Assembly: GCA_029582165.1 (NCBI GenBank)
Contig: CM055874.1
Span: 28,108,883-28,172,882 of the forward strand
Length of the DNA: 64,000 nt
Source of the DNA: Portulaca oleracea
Lineage: Eukaryota > Streptophyta > Magnoliopsida > Caryophyllales > Portulacaceae
Direction: 5' to 3'
Below are positions 1 through 11,679 of this stretch, piece by piece. Position numbers and translations under genes: made by a program. The notes under the pieces are model-generated. The model did not search any database and was not told the origin of the DNA. It saw only the letters and a list, made by a program, of their open reading frames with translations. The stretch's first letter is position 1, and the number at the start of each line of letters is the position of its first letter.

Positions 1-437
1 AATCAAATAGATAACGACTAAAAATAACCAACAATTATGGTGTGATTGGTTGTTTCTTAGGAAAATATTTCCTGGGAAAGTTTTTAGTGGGAAAATTTTT
101 TATGGGAAAGTTATTTTAGAGTATATAGTTTACATTTGAAATCATAGGAAAGTTTGTAGAAAAATTTATTTAAAATGTCTAAATTACCCTCATTTATTTA
201 TTTATGAAATAGTTTTTAGGGGTATTTTGGGGAGTTTGATTGAAATACTTTCGCTTTCCCATGGGAAAAAAACTTGCCCAACCCCTCGCATGAATAACAT
301 TTTCTCATCTAACATGAAAAAACATTGAGACCTACCATAAAATTAAATTTTTATATTCTTATTTTTTGGTGAACTTGAAAAAATTTGCTAGAAAAGTCTC
401 AAAACCAAACACTCCATTAATTATCAAACAAGACCCA
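1..437. other. AT-rich flank, no gene seen
   Basis: Left flank of the Harbinger element. It contains loosely repeated runs built on TGGGAAAGTTTTTA-like words around positions 60-120. No open reading frame resembling a known protein was seen on either strand. Confidence 0.6.
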
Positions 438-886
438 TTAGAGCACTTGCATCCATGGTATAAAATACCATTAAATGCATTTGTCCATGAGATGGTACAA
501 AAAAAAAGGAATCACACTCATGGTAAATTTTGGCCATGAGATGGTAGAAATGGTTGTGTGCCATCTCGTGGTGGAGGTTTGCATTGGTCCGTGTGCTAGC
601 TTGTTGTAGAAATCTGATTTTTTTAATTTTTTTTCGCTTTTTCAGCATCAAAACGACGCGTTTTGGCTGAAGGAGCTTCAATACGACGCCGTTTTTGATG
701 GTCTTCAGTCAAAAAAAAGGGGACAAGCTGACAATGCACAGGGCGTGTCAGCCAATGTTCGTGCGACACGTGGCAATTCAGTACACATAATTTATTTTGT
801 AGCAATTATTTGTAAGTCCAATAATTATGTAATAAAATTATTTTTTTTTAAAAAAAAAATACCAAAGTTCCTAACTTTTTCTCCTC

Positions 887-895
887 TATAAATAG
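887..895 (+). promoter_or_regulatory. TATA box of the Harbinger ORF1 promoter
   Basis: TATAAATAG lies about 250 bases upstream of the ORF1 ATG, in the transposon's 5' region. It is a good match to a plant TATA box. Transcription from it is inferred, not shown. Confidence 0.5.
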
Positions 896-957
896 AGTAC
901 CATTTTGCCTACATTTGAGCAAGAAAAAAATTCTGATTTCTCTCTTAAAAAAAAAAC

Positions 958-1009
958 GTCTTATTATTATTATTATTATTATTAGTACTACTAATATTAT
1001 TATTTTAAA

Positions 1010-1072
<63 letters not shown>

Positions 1073-1133
1073 TACTACTACTACTACTATTGTTGTTGTT
1101 GTTATTATTATTATTATTATTATTACTTCTACT
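958..1133. repeat. (TTA/ATT)n trinucleotide microsatellite with ACT and TTG variants
   Basis: About 175 bases of ATT-type triplets, interrupted by ACT and GTT triplets, lie in the 5' leader just before the ORF1 start. In translation this gives runs of isoleucine or threonine with no biological meaning. Confidence 0.9.
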
Positions 1134-1144
1134 TTGCTAAAAAA

Positions 1145-2515
1145 ATGGCTGATCCTAATAATCCTAATCAAAATAATTTTAACTTCGATCCTAGTTTGTT
1201 AAATAATCCAGCTTTTCAGTTTTTAATGCAACAAATGATGAATAATAACAATAATAATGTTCAACCAAATTCGAACATTTTCAATCCCATTCCAAATGTT
1301 CCACAACCTAGGCCGAACATTTTGAATTCCGTTCCAAATGTTCCACCTCCAAATCCTCAAAATATAAGCGAAAATTATCCCTACCACATCTCACAACAAG
1401 ACCCGTATCCTACTTTTTCAACTCAAACCAATCCTTCTATGGGGGGACAAGGTAGCTATAGTCAAGTTAGATCTGAAGAAGGAGACAATACAATAGATGA
1501 AGATACTGGGACAAATTTCACCGGTTGAAGTTGAGCGTTAATAACCCCAGCAGTCCTGAGGTCAAGGAAAAGGGTGGTGCTACTAAGCGAAGGCCACCAC
1601 TGTAAATGCGTGATGTCGAGAAGAGAAGAGGAGGCCATTATTGCTTGCTACATGGAGCATGCTACGGATGCTACCATTGGCACCAACCAAAAGCTAGCTG
1701 AACTGTGGAGGAAAATCTTTGCTTCATACGAAGCAGCTCGTGAGTCTCGACCACACGAGCTCCCTGAAAGATCAATAAGCTCCATTAGGAATCGTTTTAA
1801 AAGAATGGCCGTTGACGTTTTGGCATGGGTTGGGTATATTGAAAATGCCGCGAGGACAAAAAGGAGTGGAGAAATAAATGACAATGTTAGGATCCAGGCC
1901 CATATGGATTGGAGGCGTGATTATGGGACGGACTTTATCTACGAGAAAGCATTTGAGATGCTGAGTAAATATCCAAAGTGGGCACCTAGAATTAGGAGGT
2001 ACATACCAAACCAGGGTGAGGAAGCAAATAATGATACGAGTACACAACAATCTGGTCCTGAGAGTGATGGGAGTACGAAAAGAGTGAGGCTTGACGAAGA
2101 TGAAGATGACTGTGTCGGAGAAGCTGAAGGAGCTACTAGTGGTGGTAGTTTCATGTCAAGGGGTCTTGTTCGACCGGATGGTGTGAAGAAAGCGAAGGCG
2201 AAGAAGTACAAGGGAAAGGGTACTAGCTCATCCGTAAATGATATTACTTTGAGTTTGAGAGAGCAAATACAAATACATGCTGAAATGAGAGGTGTGGATA
2301 TCAACCTACAAAAGGAGAGATTGGAGTTCGAGAAGGCAAGAGAAAATCGTAGGCTAGAACAATTAGCATTGGAGAGAGAGCATATGAAGGCACAAAATAT
2401 GAAGATGAAATGGGATATGCTTCAGACATTGCTTGCAAGGACTAATCTAAGTCCACAAGAGGAGGCCTTCAAGTTAAAACTAATGCAGGATGTCTATGGT
2501 TCCCAAGATGACTAA
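1145..2515 (+). pseudogene. Harbinger ORF1: Myb/SANT-like DNA-binding protein, frameshifted
   Basis: This is the accessory DNA-binding protein that works with the PIF/Harbinger transposase, related to plant proteins with a Myb/SANT-like region and a NAM-associated C-terminal domain. The first part (1145-1528, 127 aa) is Asn/Pro-rich, as usual for the N-terminus of this family. It ends at a TGA. The next long stretch (about 1574-2515) carries the Trp-containing SANT-like region (EEEAIIACY, ELWRKIFASY), a WRRDYGTDFIYEKAFEML segment, a KY.KW motif, an acidic linker and a C-terminal charged coiled coil ending near 2515. Between them, 1543-1605 reads as family-like text (NPSSPEVKEKGGATKRRPP) in another frame, so two compensating frameshifts interrupt the gene. 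Splicing around the break cannot be excluded but is less likely. The gene lies upstream of and codirectional with the transposase. Confidence 0.8.
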
Positions 2516-3058
2516 TCATATTTAAGTGTTGTTAATTGATATGTTTAATTATGTTTTTTTTATTGTCAATTAGCTTGGAAGTTAAGTTTCGTTATGATGT
2601 AAGGCATTTAAGTATTTGTTATGACGTTATGTTTGCTTGTAATGTATGTTTTATTAATGTATGTTTTATTAATGTATGCAATTCTTAGGTATTTGTTATG
2701 TTTATGCGTGTTTCTTAATTTAGTCATTCATTCGTCCGCTATTGTGTTGTAATTTACTGAATTGTAAAACAATGAGTAGTAATTCAATGACCTATCAGTC
2801 ATTGTAATGTCGTGTCAATCTTTCTATCATCATATCAGTCATTGTATTGTCAAATCAGTGATTGTATTGTCAAATCGGTCTTTGTATTGTCATATCGGTT
2901 TGTGTACTGTCATATCAATTTCTTTTCCATTGAGTTGTCAAGTCAAAGTGAAATGTGTGGTTATAAATCGTTCAAAGATTATATAAAAGTCAAGCCACTA
3001 TCAATTTATGTTCATAGCCTAAAACTCAAACCCAAAGTTAAAAAAACCTCTCATAATT
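2516..3058. other. Spacer between the two Harbinger genes
   Basis: AT-rich, with repeated words such as ATTGTCAAATCAGTCATTGTATTGTC around 2790-2930. It probably contains the ORF1 3' end and the transposase promoter. No coding potential was recognised. Confidence 0.5.
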
Positions 3059-4394
3059 ATGTCCTATCGTTTATTTAATCAATCATCATCTTCTGAATCT
3101 GATGATGATGATTATCTTAGACCAACAATATAGAGTCATAGATGACATGGTAGACAACTACCTCTTTAACGAATTAGGAAAACACATCATACCCAACCCA
3201 GAGAGGCCTATACGAGCTAAACGAAGGGTTATTAATAGGGATCGTCAGGAGGGTCAACAACGCCTCTATAAGGACTACTTCAGTGACAATCCTGTGTACA
3301 ATCATGATATATTTCGGCGTAGATTCAGAATGCAAAAGCACTTGTTCTTACGCATAATGAATGCCATTACTGAGAACGATGACTACTTTCAGCAACGACG
3401 AGATGGGAAAGGGGAACTAGGTTTAACACCATTGCAGAAATGTACTGCGGCTCTTCGAATGTTAGCTTATGGAACAGCCGCTGATCAAGTAGATGAATAT
3501 CTACGTATGGGTTCTACCACTACAAGGATAGCACTCACAAATTCATTAAGGGGGTGATAGAAATCTTTGGACAAGAGTATCTTAGAAGACCAGCGAACCG
3601 ACTTGCAAAGACTTTTGGAGATCGGAGAGCATCGTGGGTTTCCAGGTATGATGGGTAGTATTGATTGCATGCATTGGGAGTGGAAAAATTGTCCAGCAGC
3701 ATGGAAAGGACAATACCAAGATCGAAGTGGTAAAGCAACAATAGCGCTTGAAGCCGTTGCATCACAAGATCTCTGGATTTGGCATGCGTTCTTTGGAATT
3801 CGGATCGTGTAATGACTTAAACATTTTACACCGCTCGATGTTTTTGATGATGTTATGCGGTCGAGCACCATCGATTAATTTCATGGTTAATGGACACGAT
3901 AATATGGGATACTACCTCACGGATGGCATATATCCTCGATGAAGTGCATTTATACAAGGTTTTACTCTCATGCAAGCGGACAAGCAAAGAGTTTTGCTCA
4001 ACATCAAGTGCGATTCGTAAAGATGTGGAATGGGCTTTTGAGTCCTACAAGCACGGTTTGCAATAATTCAACCTTCACTAGCATGGGATGAAGATGCCAT
4101 GAGCGATATAATGAAGGCTTGCATCATTATGCACAATATGATTATCGAAGATGAGCGACAAAGTTACTTGAATTACATCGATCCATCCGATTCATGCAAG
4201 ATCAACCACAAGGAAGAGCTAGTACAAGCGTAGGTGTCGAGCATGAAGAGCCTTTTCAATACAATGTCGACGCCCATTTGATATGGACTTGTATTTGTCA
4301 AAGAGGAACGCTATTCAGAATACGTGTTCATCTAGCTCTCAAATCTGATTTGATAGAAAATATATGGAACCGGTTTGGACATTTGTATCAATAA
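3059..4394 (+). pseudogene. Harbinger DDE transposase (DDE_4 / HARBI1-like), multiply frameshifted
   Basis: This is the nuclease that would cut and rejoin the transposon ends. An ATG at 3059 opens a Ser/Asp-rich N-terminus that shifts frame near 3115. The frame 3102-3557 encodes the N-terminal segment (YKDYFSDNPVYNHDIFRRRFRM, GLTPLQKCTAALRMLAYG). After another shift, about 3600-3812 carries GFPGMMGSIDCMHWEWKNCP, which holds the first catalytic Asp of the DDE triad, and then SGKATIALEAVA. Further shifts follow: APSINFMVNGH lies in 3748-3942, and the C-terminus (SDLIENIWNRFGHL) ends at 4394. At least five frame changes are needed to follow the family order, so this is a pseudogene. Domain order is correct and no large deletion is apparent. 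Confidence 0.85.
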
Positions 4395-5050
4395 ATATAT
4401 TTTATGCCATTTATTACAGATCGTGTAATGTTTTCATGTTATTATCAATTCCAAATGCATTTTCATTTTCCCACTATGTACTGGCGCATTTCCTAAGCAA
4501 TAAAATAGTTATTAGCTATTTACGTTGTTGTAATTAATTTATTACTTGAACTTAATTATTAATTTTTGTCTGCTAATTTACATTTTTAATCAACGTTTTT
4601 TAAATTAATGTTATTTAAAATATTTTTTTTAAACTTATCGTTTTTTTAATAAACGTTTTTGTAATTTACATTTCGTTTTTTAATTTGACTTTTTTTAGCA
4701 TTTTTACAATTTAACGTTTTTTATTTAACGCTTTTCAATTAACGATTTTTTAATTAAACATTAATTAAAAAATAACTGAATATAAATTTTTTCATTTTAC
4801 TAAAATACAATTATTTAATCTAAAACCATGATTATTCATTAAAGTATGGATAAATAAAAATAAAAGGAGAGATAATATAGGAGAGAGAAAAAGATGGTAA
4901 AGTGAAAAAGTAAGAGAGAGAATGTAAATTTTGATGTTTATTTGTGCCATGGGTGTGATGGTAGTAGTGTGTTTGTACCATAAAGTGATATGTTTGTAAG
5001 AAAAGAAAGAAAAACCATGGCAATTCATGCCATGGTTGCTCATGCTCTTA

Positions 5051-5614
5051 TTATACACCCAAAACTAGTCAAAGTGACGGAGATAATTCTTTATATTTCT
5101 AAGGACGTTGTCTGAAAGTCAGGATTTTAACTACGGATAACAATAATGTTGCCACTTGCCACGTATGGAAGGACATAAGAAATTTAGAAGAGAAAGGAAC
5201 GGACCAAGTCCGAAGATATCTGTCTATCTATCTATCTATCTAATCAATCTACTTGGTCTTTGCTCCAACGCTCCTGCCTTTTTCATCAACTCGAAACCTC
5301 CAACAACTCAACTCAACTCAACTCAAGCGCATCCAAATCCAAAACAACAATTCCCCTAAATATTCTGTCTCAATCAAAATTCTTTTCTTTCTCTGGCTTC
5401 TTCTTCATCTCCTCTACAACCAATTTTGGCCAGAAACCTCCACTCATTCTCACTCTTGTTTAAAGATTCCATCCTTTTGCAATCGTACCCAGAAATAACG
5501 AAAACATTACCATTACCCAAAATTCATATTAAAAACGCCCAGGTGAAGGTTGGTCCCTTTTTCATCATGGGCGTGAGCCGATAGGGGTAAAGGAGGGGGG
5601 AGAAAGGTGTGATA
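5051..5614 (+). promoter_or_regulatory. Promoter and 5' leader of the carrier gene
   Basis: This interval lies between the Harbinger element and the ATG at 5615. It contains a short (TCTA)n tract near 5220-5242, a (CAACT)n tract near 5303-5325, and a pyrimidine-rich stretch typical of plant 5' untranslated leaders. No unambiguous TATA box was picked; TTTATATTT near 5090 is one candidate. The transposon insertion ends 565 bases upstream of the ATG, so it probably lies in or beside the promoter. Confidence 0.5.
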
Positions 5615-5980
5615 ATGGTGGAAAATGAAGGACAAGAAGAAAGCCCATCAATTTCAAGCGAAGATACATGGGCACAATTGGCAAAAGCAGCAACTGCTTC
5701 ATGGAGATACGCCACAAGCTTTCAAAGGGATCTCATGGTGGGGGCTGTAATGGGGGGTTTGGTTCACACCATTGTGGCTCCTGTTGAAAGGGCAAAGCTC
5801 CTTTTACAGACCCAAGAGAGTAATATTGCCATTGTTCATGGTAGACATCGAAAATTTAAGGGCATGTTTGATTGTATTTTTAGGACGGTTAGAGAAGAGG
5901 GTTTCCTTTCTCTTTGGAGGGGCAACGGCACCGGTGTCCTCCGTTACTATCCCTCTGTTGCGCTTAATTTTTCCCTCAAG
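5615..5980 (+). CDS. Exon 1 of ADP,ATP carrier-like protein (PM-ANT1 / At5g56450 type)
   Basis: This is the N-terminal 122 residues of a mitochondrial-carrier-family nucleotide transporter. The best resemblance I recognise is Arabidopsis At5g56450, reported as a plasma-membrane ATP transporter (PM-ANT1). The start is ATG 5615; the in-frame GTG six bases earlier is not used in eukaryotes. An acidic N-terminus of about 35 residues precedes the first carrier repeat, whose signature is PVERAK (residues 56-61), followed by RTVREEGFLSLWRGNGTGVLR, the second half of repeat 1. The exon ends after an AAG lysine codon at 5980, followed by GT at 5981, a phase-0 donor. With exon 2 the protein is 331 residues, very close to the roughly 330 of the Arabidopsis protein. 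No frameshift or stop was seen. Plasma-membrane location is inferred from the homologue only. Confidence 0.93.
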
Positions 5981-7239
5981 GTATCAATCATTTCTTGACC
6001 AATTCTGTTTGTTTTGTTTATTTATCACATTTCTAATATAGTTTTGTTGTTAGAATTTTACTTCTCTTGTGTGTTGGGATTGGGTTTGTGGGTTTAGCTG
6101 ATACATAAAAAAAAACTTAGAATCTCAAAATGGCCAACAGTAATCAGAAAACTCCCACAAAATCAAGCTTTTTAAACTGCTTTCTTGGGTAAAGAACATG
6201 CTGAAACTTTATTTAGCGGTTAGATTACATTGGAGGGGTTGGAGAATTTGTCAAGCCAACAAACCTCTACGGTGTAGGCTTGGTACCGCGTAGAATACGA
6301 AGCCACTGGCTGACTAAAAGGGATTTGTAGTGAACCTCTGGTTGCTTCTAGATTGCATCAATAGTCATTCAACTAGTTGAGAGAACAGAGACACTATAAA
6401 AACATCATGTCGTCCAGTTTAGTTACTTGAGGATGTTGATTCATGATGCCATAGAGCATAATCCAAGCATGTTATTGACCAACTCAAAATGACCCCAATA
6501 AACAAAAAAGAAAAGGCAATCTACTTCTGGCTCTTTTATGAGTTTCAAGAAACTGCCAAGCTTAAAGATCGGTGCTTGTGGTTAAGTATTTCACATGTGA
6601 ATGGACACATTTCCTCCTATTACTCTTGCTAATACGTGCTACGTAGCATATATGTTATTTGTTCCTGGACTTGAGTTCAGCGTCTAAGTCTCCAAATTGG
6701 GTATATGTACTGGTTTGTGCTTGCCAATTGTGTGAAATCAGCATGTTGTGGTTTCATATTAACTATTAAGTATCAATTATTGTCATCGAATTATCGCTTA
6801 TTTGGAGGTTCAGTGCCTGAATTTTGTATCTAGAGCAAACAAAAGGGTACGACTAGCTGAAGATTTGCGCTAAAATTGAATTCAATTAGATGCTATAGAA
6901 GGATGCCAGGTTATCCTGTAAGCTCGACGCGCTAGATCTAAGATATTCTTGGAAGGTGAGTTAAAACCAATTATTTCTAGTTGTGCGAGATAACATGGCA
7001 ACAAAAAAAGTAGATCAGGACACTGGAAATCACCCGTACCTAAAACTCAGCATCAGCAGTCTGTTAGCACAGGCACTGTGGAGGTGGCGGCTGACATAAA
7101 CTGGCAGCAGCTAGAGTTTAGGGTATTCTGGGAAGTTTGTAATTTTTTGTTTCAAGGATTAGATGGTAGTGGAAATTTAGGGTTTGGGTGAGGCTCAGGA
7201 TCGAGAACTTGCTTTGATACCAATTTGATGGAGAATGAG

Positions 7240-8032
7240 CTCTGATACTAAGTTGTTAGGGAAGTTGAAAATAAATTAAGGCTAAAGATAAGAATTCAAC
7301 ATCCCTGTGTTGAATTCAAGAGAAGAATTCAACATCCCCGTGCTGGATTCAAAGAAAGATTAGCATCCCCGCGCATAATCAATGAGAATTCATAAGAGCA
7401 TCCGCAACAGTGAGTTTGAGTTTGGCTAATTGGATGATGTGGAATTTGTGGATCGCTACCAAGAGAGCCAAAATTTATCCTTTTATTTAACTAGCTTTCC
7501 AGTGGTGAGCATGAATTTGACTCATATTAATTAAAAAAGTAAGTGGGTCCTACTTAATAATATAATTAATTTGGTTATATTGATAAAAATGATGTGGATG
7601 AGGAGAGAGAAAAAATATGATTAAAATATTAGTGTGTTAAACTCGCTTTCAAACTCGTCTCGCGAGACTGACGGCGAGATTCTCGCGAGACGAGTTTCAT
7701 TCTCACCACTGAAATGTCCTACACGACTTCATTTCATTCTCATCTCATGCCATGTCAGCAGTGAGTCGAATTTAAACTCACCATTGTAGATGGCCTAATA
7801 ATTAAATATTCAATATCAATGTAATGTCTTCCATAAAGGGCTAGCAAAGCCCTTATTTATAGGTAAACAACCTACCTAATGCGAAACCTAACAGAAATAA
7901 GAAATTAACATAACATTCCTAATCAAACAACGAAACTATAATATTCCTAACAAATATAGGAAACTAAATATAATAAAATCATAGATCTACTAAATAATGT
8001 TATTCCTTAATATTCTAATTCTACTTTCCATC
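7240..8032 (-). mobile_element. Possible LTR fragment of a retrotransposon, minus strand
   Basis: On the minus strand, a segment resembling a methionine-tRNA primer-binding site (TAGTATCAGAGCTC, complement of 7237-7250) lies two bases beyond a CTAACA terminus. That is the LTR-PBS arrangement of copia and gypsy elements. The presumed LTR begins with TG at 7254 and could end at CCATCA near 8032. It has been opened by the MITE at 7396-7795. No coding region or second LTR was found. Confidence 0.35.
7396..7795. mobile_element. Tourist-like MITE (Harbinger type), TAA target duplication
   Basis: The terminal inverted repeats are GAGCATCCGCAACAGTGAG (from 7396) and ACTCACCATTGTAGATGGCC (to 7795). 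Flanking TAA is present at 7393-7395 and 7796-7798. A central palindrome around 7652-7700 (CTCGTCTCGCGAG and its complement) makes the element fold back. Length is 400 bases, with no coding capacity. Confidence 0.8.
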
Positions 8033-8389
8033 ACTTACCCATTGAGGCGATCAACTTATCTTCAACTTTGTTTCTTTAGGGTTACATGCTATAGTTCATC
8101 CTCGGTAACTATTTTTGCCTTGTTTTGAGTTCCTTGGCATTGTTCTGATTTCCCTTATGTTTTGTTTAAAATTCTCTCTATTTCACCCACCTCTTCTTCC
8201 CTACGTCAATATCCCCTACAAAGAAGCCAATACAGAGCTTAATGTTATAGATAAAATTCTTTAATTTGAAGGTTCGGTTCATATTGCATTTCTTGCATGC
8301 CTTTGGCTTCAATCCTCACCGGTAATGTCCATGGGCCAAAGAGTCTAGAGTTGATGGCGACACTAGCACATGCACACGTTTTACAGGAG

Positions 8390-9015
8390 TAGGGGTGAAC
8401 GATTTTGGAATCGGAACCTGTCAAATGGGTAAGTTTGCAGAACCTCACGTTGTCAATTGCATAAGGTTAAGCTTCTTGAGATTTAGCACTTGCTAAATGG
8501 GTAAAAGTAAGGTTCTTAAGCTGCTGCCCTGGACCTGTTAGATAGGCTTAGGCTTAGGGTACCCAAAACCTGAAACCTTGCGTCAATTTTTAAATATATT
8601 AAAAGTATTGTAATTTGTACATTTCTGACACAAACTGAGTAGACTATTCTTGATTGTCATCATAAGATTCATAGGTTAACAAACAACTTCTAGTGTGGAT
8701 CTCACTTTTGCGGGGTCTGTTGAGATTTAAGAGTAGGTGTCATACCTCTAGAATAGCCACTATTGGTAGAAATGATGAAATGTTGACAAGTGTTTTGTGT
8801 AAAACTACATTTACTATTTTTTATTTCAAAAAAAAAAAAATAATAAAATGAATTAGTGCCCCGGAATCTGAATCGGGACCCATGTAAGGGTAAGGGTTCT
8901 AAAGTTTTGTAGTTTGTCTTAACGGGGTGAGGGTTGGGTTCCTAAAATTTATGAACCAATCCTAACGAGTAAGGGCAAGGTTCCTAATTTAGGGGAGGGT
9001 ACCCGTTCACACCTA
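8390..9015. mobile_element. hAT-like non-autonomous element
   Basis: The ends TAGGGGTGAACG (8390) and CGTTCACACCTA (to 9015) are inverted repeats with the TAGGG-TG style of hAT termini. Flanking 8-mers TACAGGAG and CCCAGAAG match at five of eight positions, suggesting an aged target duplication. The interior carries repeated variants of AAGGGTTCCTAA and similar words. No ORF was recognised. Confidence 0.5.
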
Positions 9016-9059
9016 CCCAGAAGTGCTTAGCATTAACTCTCAAATTTGGTTTGCTTTAA

Positions 9060-9407
9060 GGCTATCTTTAATGGGGAATACCCCATCCTAGGTGGAGGAC
9101 CATGTGGAAGAGAGAGAGAAAAGAAAAACAAGGAAAAATAAAAAGGTAGAGAGAGAAGGAGAGTCGGGGTTCTCCATGGCGTATCCCTCATTTTTTGAGA
9201 CTTGTGAAGTGAAATTGCATTTTTTTTCATGCATTGCTAATGTTACTTTTGGGCGTAAAAAAAGGAAAACCCCTATATGAGACCTACTTTAACTATAAAA
9301 AATGGAGAGAACCCAATGTAGAGTAACTCCCATTAACAATGTAAGTGGAAGAACCCCTTATTTTGTTATCCATGTGGCAAGGGGAGTACCCCATTTGAGA
9401 TATAGCC
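9060..9407. mobile_element. Tourist-like MITE, TAA target duplication
   Basis: The left end GGCTATCTTTAATGGGG is matched by the complement of the right end (GGCTATATCTCAAATGGGG). Flanking TAA lies at 9057-9059 and 9408-9410. Length is 348 bases and the element is noncoding. Confidence 0.78.
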
Positions 9408-10854
9408 TAAGAATTCAGCAGACTGTTATCGTCTAAGTAACTGGGCAATAATTATATTTTTTTGTATAAGTTTTCATGCGTAGAGTAAGGAAGCACTCGG
9501 TTAAAATGGCTTAAGTAACTGATAATGATGCTACAACAATGTACTTGGGGAGCATGAAAGGGATATAATTGAAAATTGAAACCCTAGAAAAGACAAGATA
9601 GGGTGGGGCATATGCAAGAACTATAAAATGCAAGTGTAAATGAAGGAAAAGAGAGAGGGGAAATGATATTAAGTGGAGAACACCAATAAAGGAGTCATGT
9701 GGAGGTAGAGGAAGGCTATTGAGGAAGGGAGAAAGGAACAAGAAATGCTATAAGAGAAACTTACTCAAGGATAGAGGGGAGGATTCAAGTAGCTTGTTAT
9801 GGATTAAACTTGGATTCATTGAGGGTACCTCCGTGTCCTTTGTGTCTTGGATGTTTTTAATGAAAACTAAGGATCTAGTGGAAGTCCAACACACTGTGGC
9901 TGAGATTGAGTGAAGAAACACAAGGTGCTTCTATTACAGAACAAATGTATACAAATGTATAGTTGTATTTGTAGTTTTTATATTGGATGTAGAAAAAGCA
10001 TGACCATTGGATGCTTCTTTTGTACGTTTGTTTAAAGATATGGATTAGATGGCTTTATTTGTCCATCTTTTGCACATTGTTCTTCTAGACAATTCAGCTG
10101 TGGATTTCTTTATTGCTTTTGGAGACCTTGAATAAGGTGCTATTTTTCTATGTTCTTACAAGTAATGAAACTTTGAGACAGATGTTGTATGCTAAGTGTT
10201 CAAATTTGCCTTATTGATGGCTTTTTGGTTGGGAGATTGGAGGCTTCAAACATGAGCACGCCATGTCCTCTTGGTTGAAGGCCTCGAACATTTAGTGGTT
10301 TGAACACATTGTTGATCTTCCCTGCAGCCTTTAGCTGCATTTGAGCAATTAATGAGAGTTGAATGGATTAAAAGCTCCATTGCGGTGGTTGAAGAGGCAA
10401 GATCATATCCTTGCTTAGGTTTTTTGTTAGGCACAAAAGTGAAGAGTAAGCCAATTTGGGTCCTATAATTGAAGTGTTTGAGACTTTGAGGAGATTTCTT
10501 GTTGGAAATACCTAGGAGGATTATATTAACTCTTATCAAAAGTTTCATCGCCTGCATGTTAAGTGGCCCAAAAATTGGAAGCTAATTTTGTTCCCTAAGT
10601 AACTGTCTAAGCCTAATAAAGCATGGAAAAAACATTGCTGTAGACGTCTATAAATACTTTGGGCTGGAAATTTTTTCAATATTGGATTAAATGTTTTGAG
10701 ATAAAGGCATGTGTACCTTTGCTCCTTATCTTTGGGATAGCTTGCCTGTTCGATGTACACATTTTTTTTTGTTGGATGTTGTCTATGTGCATATCTCTTG
10801 ATCCTTTTGTTTTATATGTTCTTATTTTCCTTATCAGAAAAGATAGTCCAAAGG

Positions 10855-11679
10855 CATAGTTACCTAAATCAGTCACCCCCCCTCCGATCCCCGTTACGGG
10901 GTCGTCGATCCCAATCGGAAATCGATAGCGCCCTAGGTCGGGAGGATCGCGACCTGGATCGCCAAATTTGAGCGATTGGATTGTCATTAACACTGCTGGC
11001 CATTCGTAGTGGAAGTTGAGGGCTTTTTGGTTGATGGAAGCTGTGAAACCAAGGGTGGGTTTTGCCGGACACTAGTCACCATTTCCGGCCACCTGCACTT
11101 GAGTTTGAAAAAGACAAATGAAAAGTCGAAAACCCTAGATCTAAAAATTGAATAACCAATTGATGGGTATTCGAGGTAGAGATTGAGGGCTTTTTGATCG
11201 AGAAGGTGTTGCGACTCCACCGGCAGGGATATCTCCGGCCATCGGTCGCCGGTTTCTGGCCGGCAGGATAGGGTGAGAAGCTGCAGTAGAGAGACATTTG
11301 GGGGAATTGGCCTAAATGCTGCTTGCACACACAACTACAGAAGTAAAAGAGCCCACTGGGCCCAACAGCACCATGCTTGGTGACTATATAGTCTATAAAT
11401 GTGGAAAGTAATAAATACTAGTATTTTAAAAATAACAATTGAAACTAATAGATAATTTTAAAACAATACTTTAATAAAATACCAACTTATAATTAGAGGA
11501 TGTTTTTATTTATCGATCCAAAAAAGAATTATCGGCGAATTCCGATCCCAAATACCATTCCTACTTAACCTACCCCCATCGATCCGGGATTCTAAAATTT
11601 ACTGATTTTGGATCCCGATTTCGATCCTCGACCCCTACCGATCCCCGACCCCTACCGATCCCCGACCCTGGCAACTATG
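10855..11679. mobile_element. hAT-type non-autonomous element with perfect 8-bp target duplication
   Basis: The element starts CATAGTTACC and ends GGCAACTATG, short imperfect inverted repeats. It is flanked by identical 8-mers TCCAAAGG at 10847-10854 and 11680-11687, the 8-bp duplication expected of hAT. Length is 825 bases. Just inside the right end is a short tandem repeat of a CCGATCCCCGACCCCT-like unit (about 11625-11668), mirrored by GATCCC-rich sequence at the left end. No transposase sequence was recognised. Confidence 0.8.

Larger units (their letters stand above)
441..5047 (+). mobile_element. PIF/Harbinger DNA transposon, ends preserved, genes decayed
   Basis: The left end GAGCACTTGCATCCATGG (441-458) and the right end CCATGGTTGCTCATGCTC (5030-5047) are inverted repeats matching at 14 of 18 positions, with weaker similarity continuing about 12 bases inward. 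Both are bordered by TTA (438-440 and 5048-5050), the target duplication typical of PIF/Harbinger. Inside are the two genes expected of the superfamily, both on the plus strand: a Myb/SANT-like DNA-binding ORF (1145-2515) and a DDE transposase (3059-4394). Both carry frameshifts, so the element cannot be autonomous as it stands, although its ends might still be acted on in trans. Sequence from about 4395 to 5029 is noncoding 3' region. The 4.6-kb length is plausible for a complete element. Confidence 0.9.

Noticed and set aside
848..1202. Open frames of poly-isoleucine/threonine on both strands
   Set aside because: They are translations of the ATT/TAA microsatellite in the Harbinger leader.
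9511..9913. Possible exons inside the carrier intron
   Set aside because: Short open frames on both strands show no carrier similarity and the carrier protein is complete from two exons.
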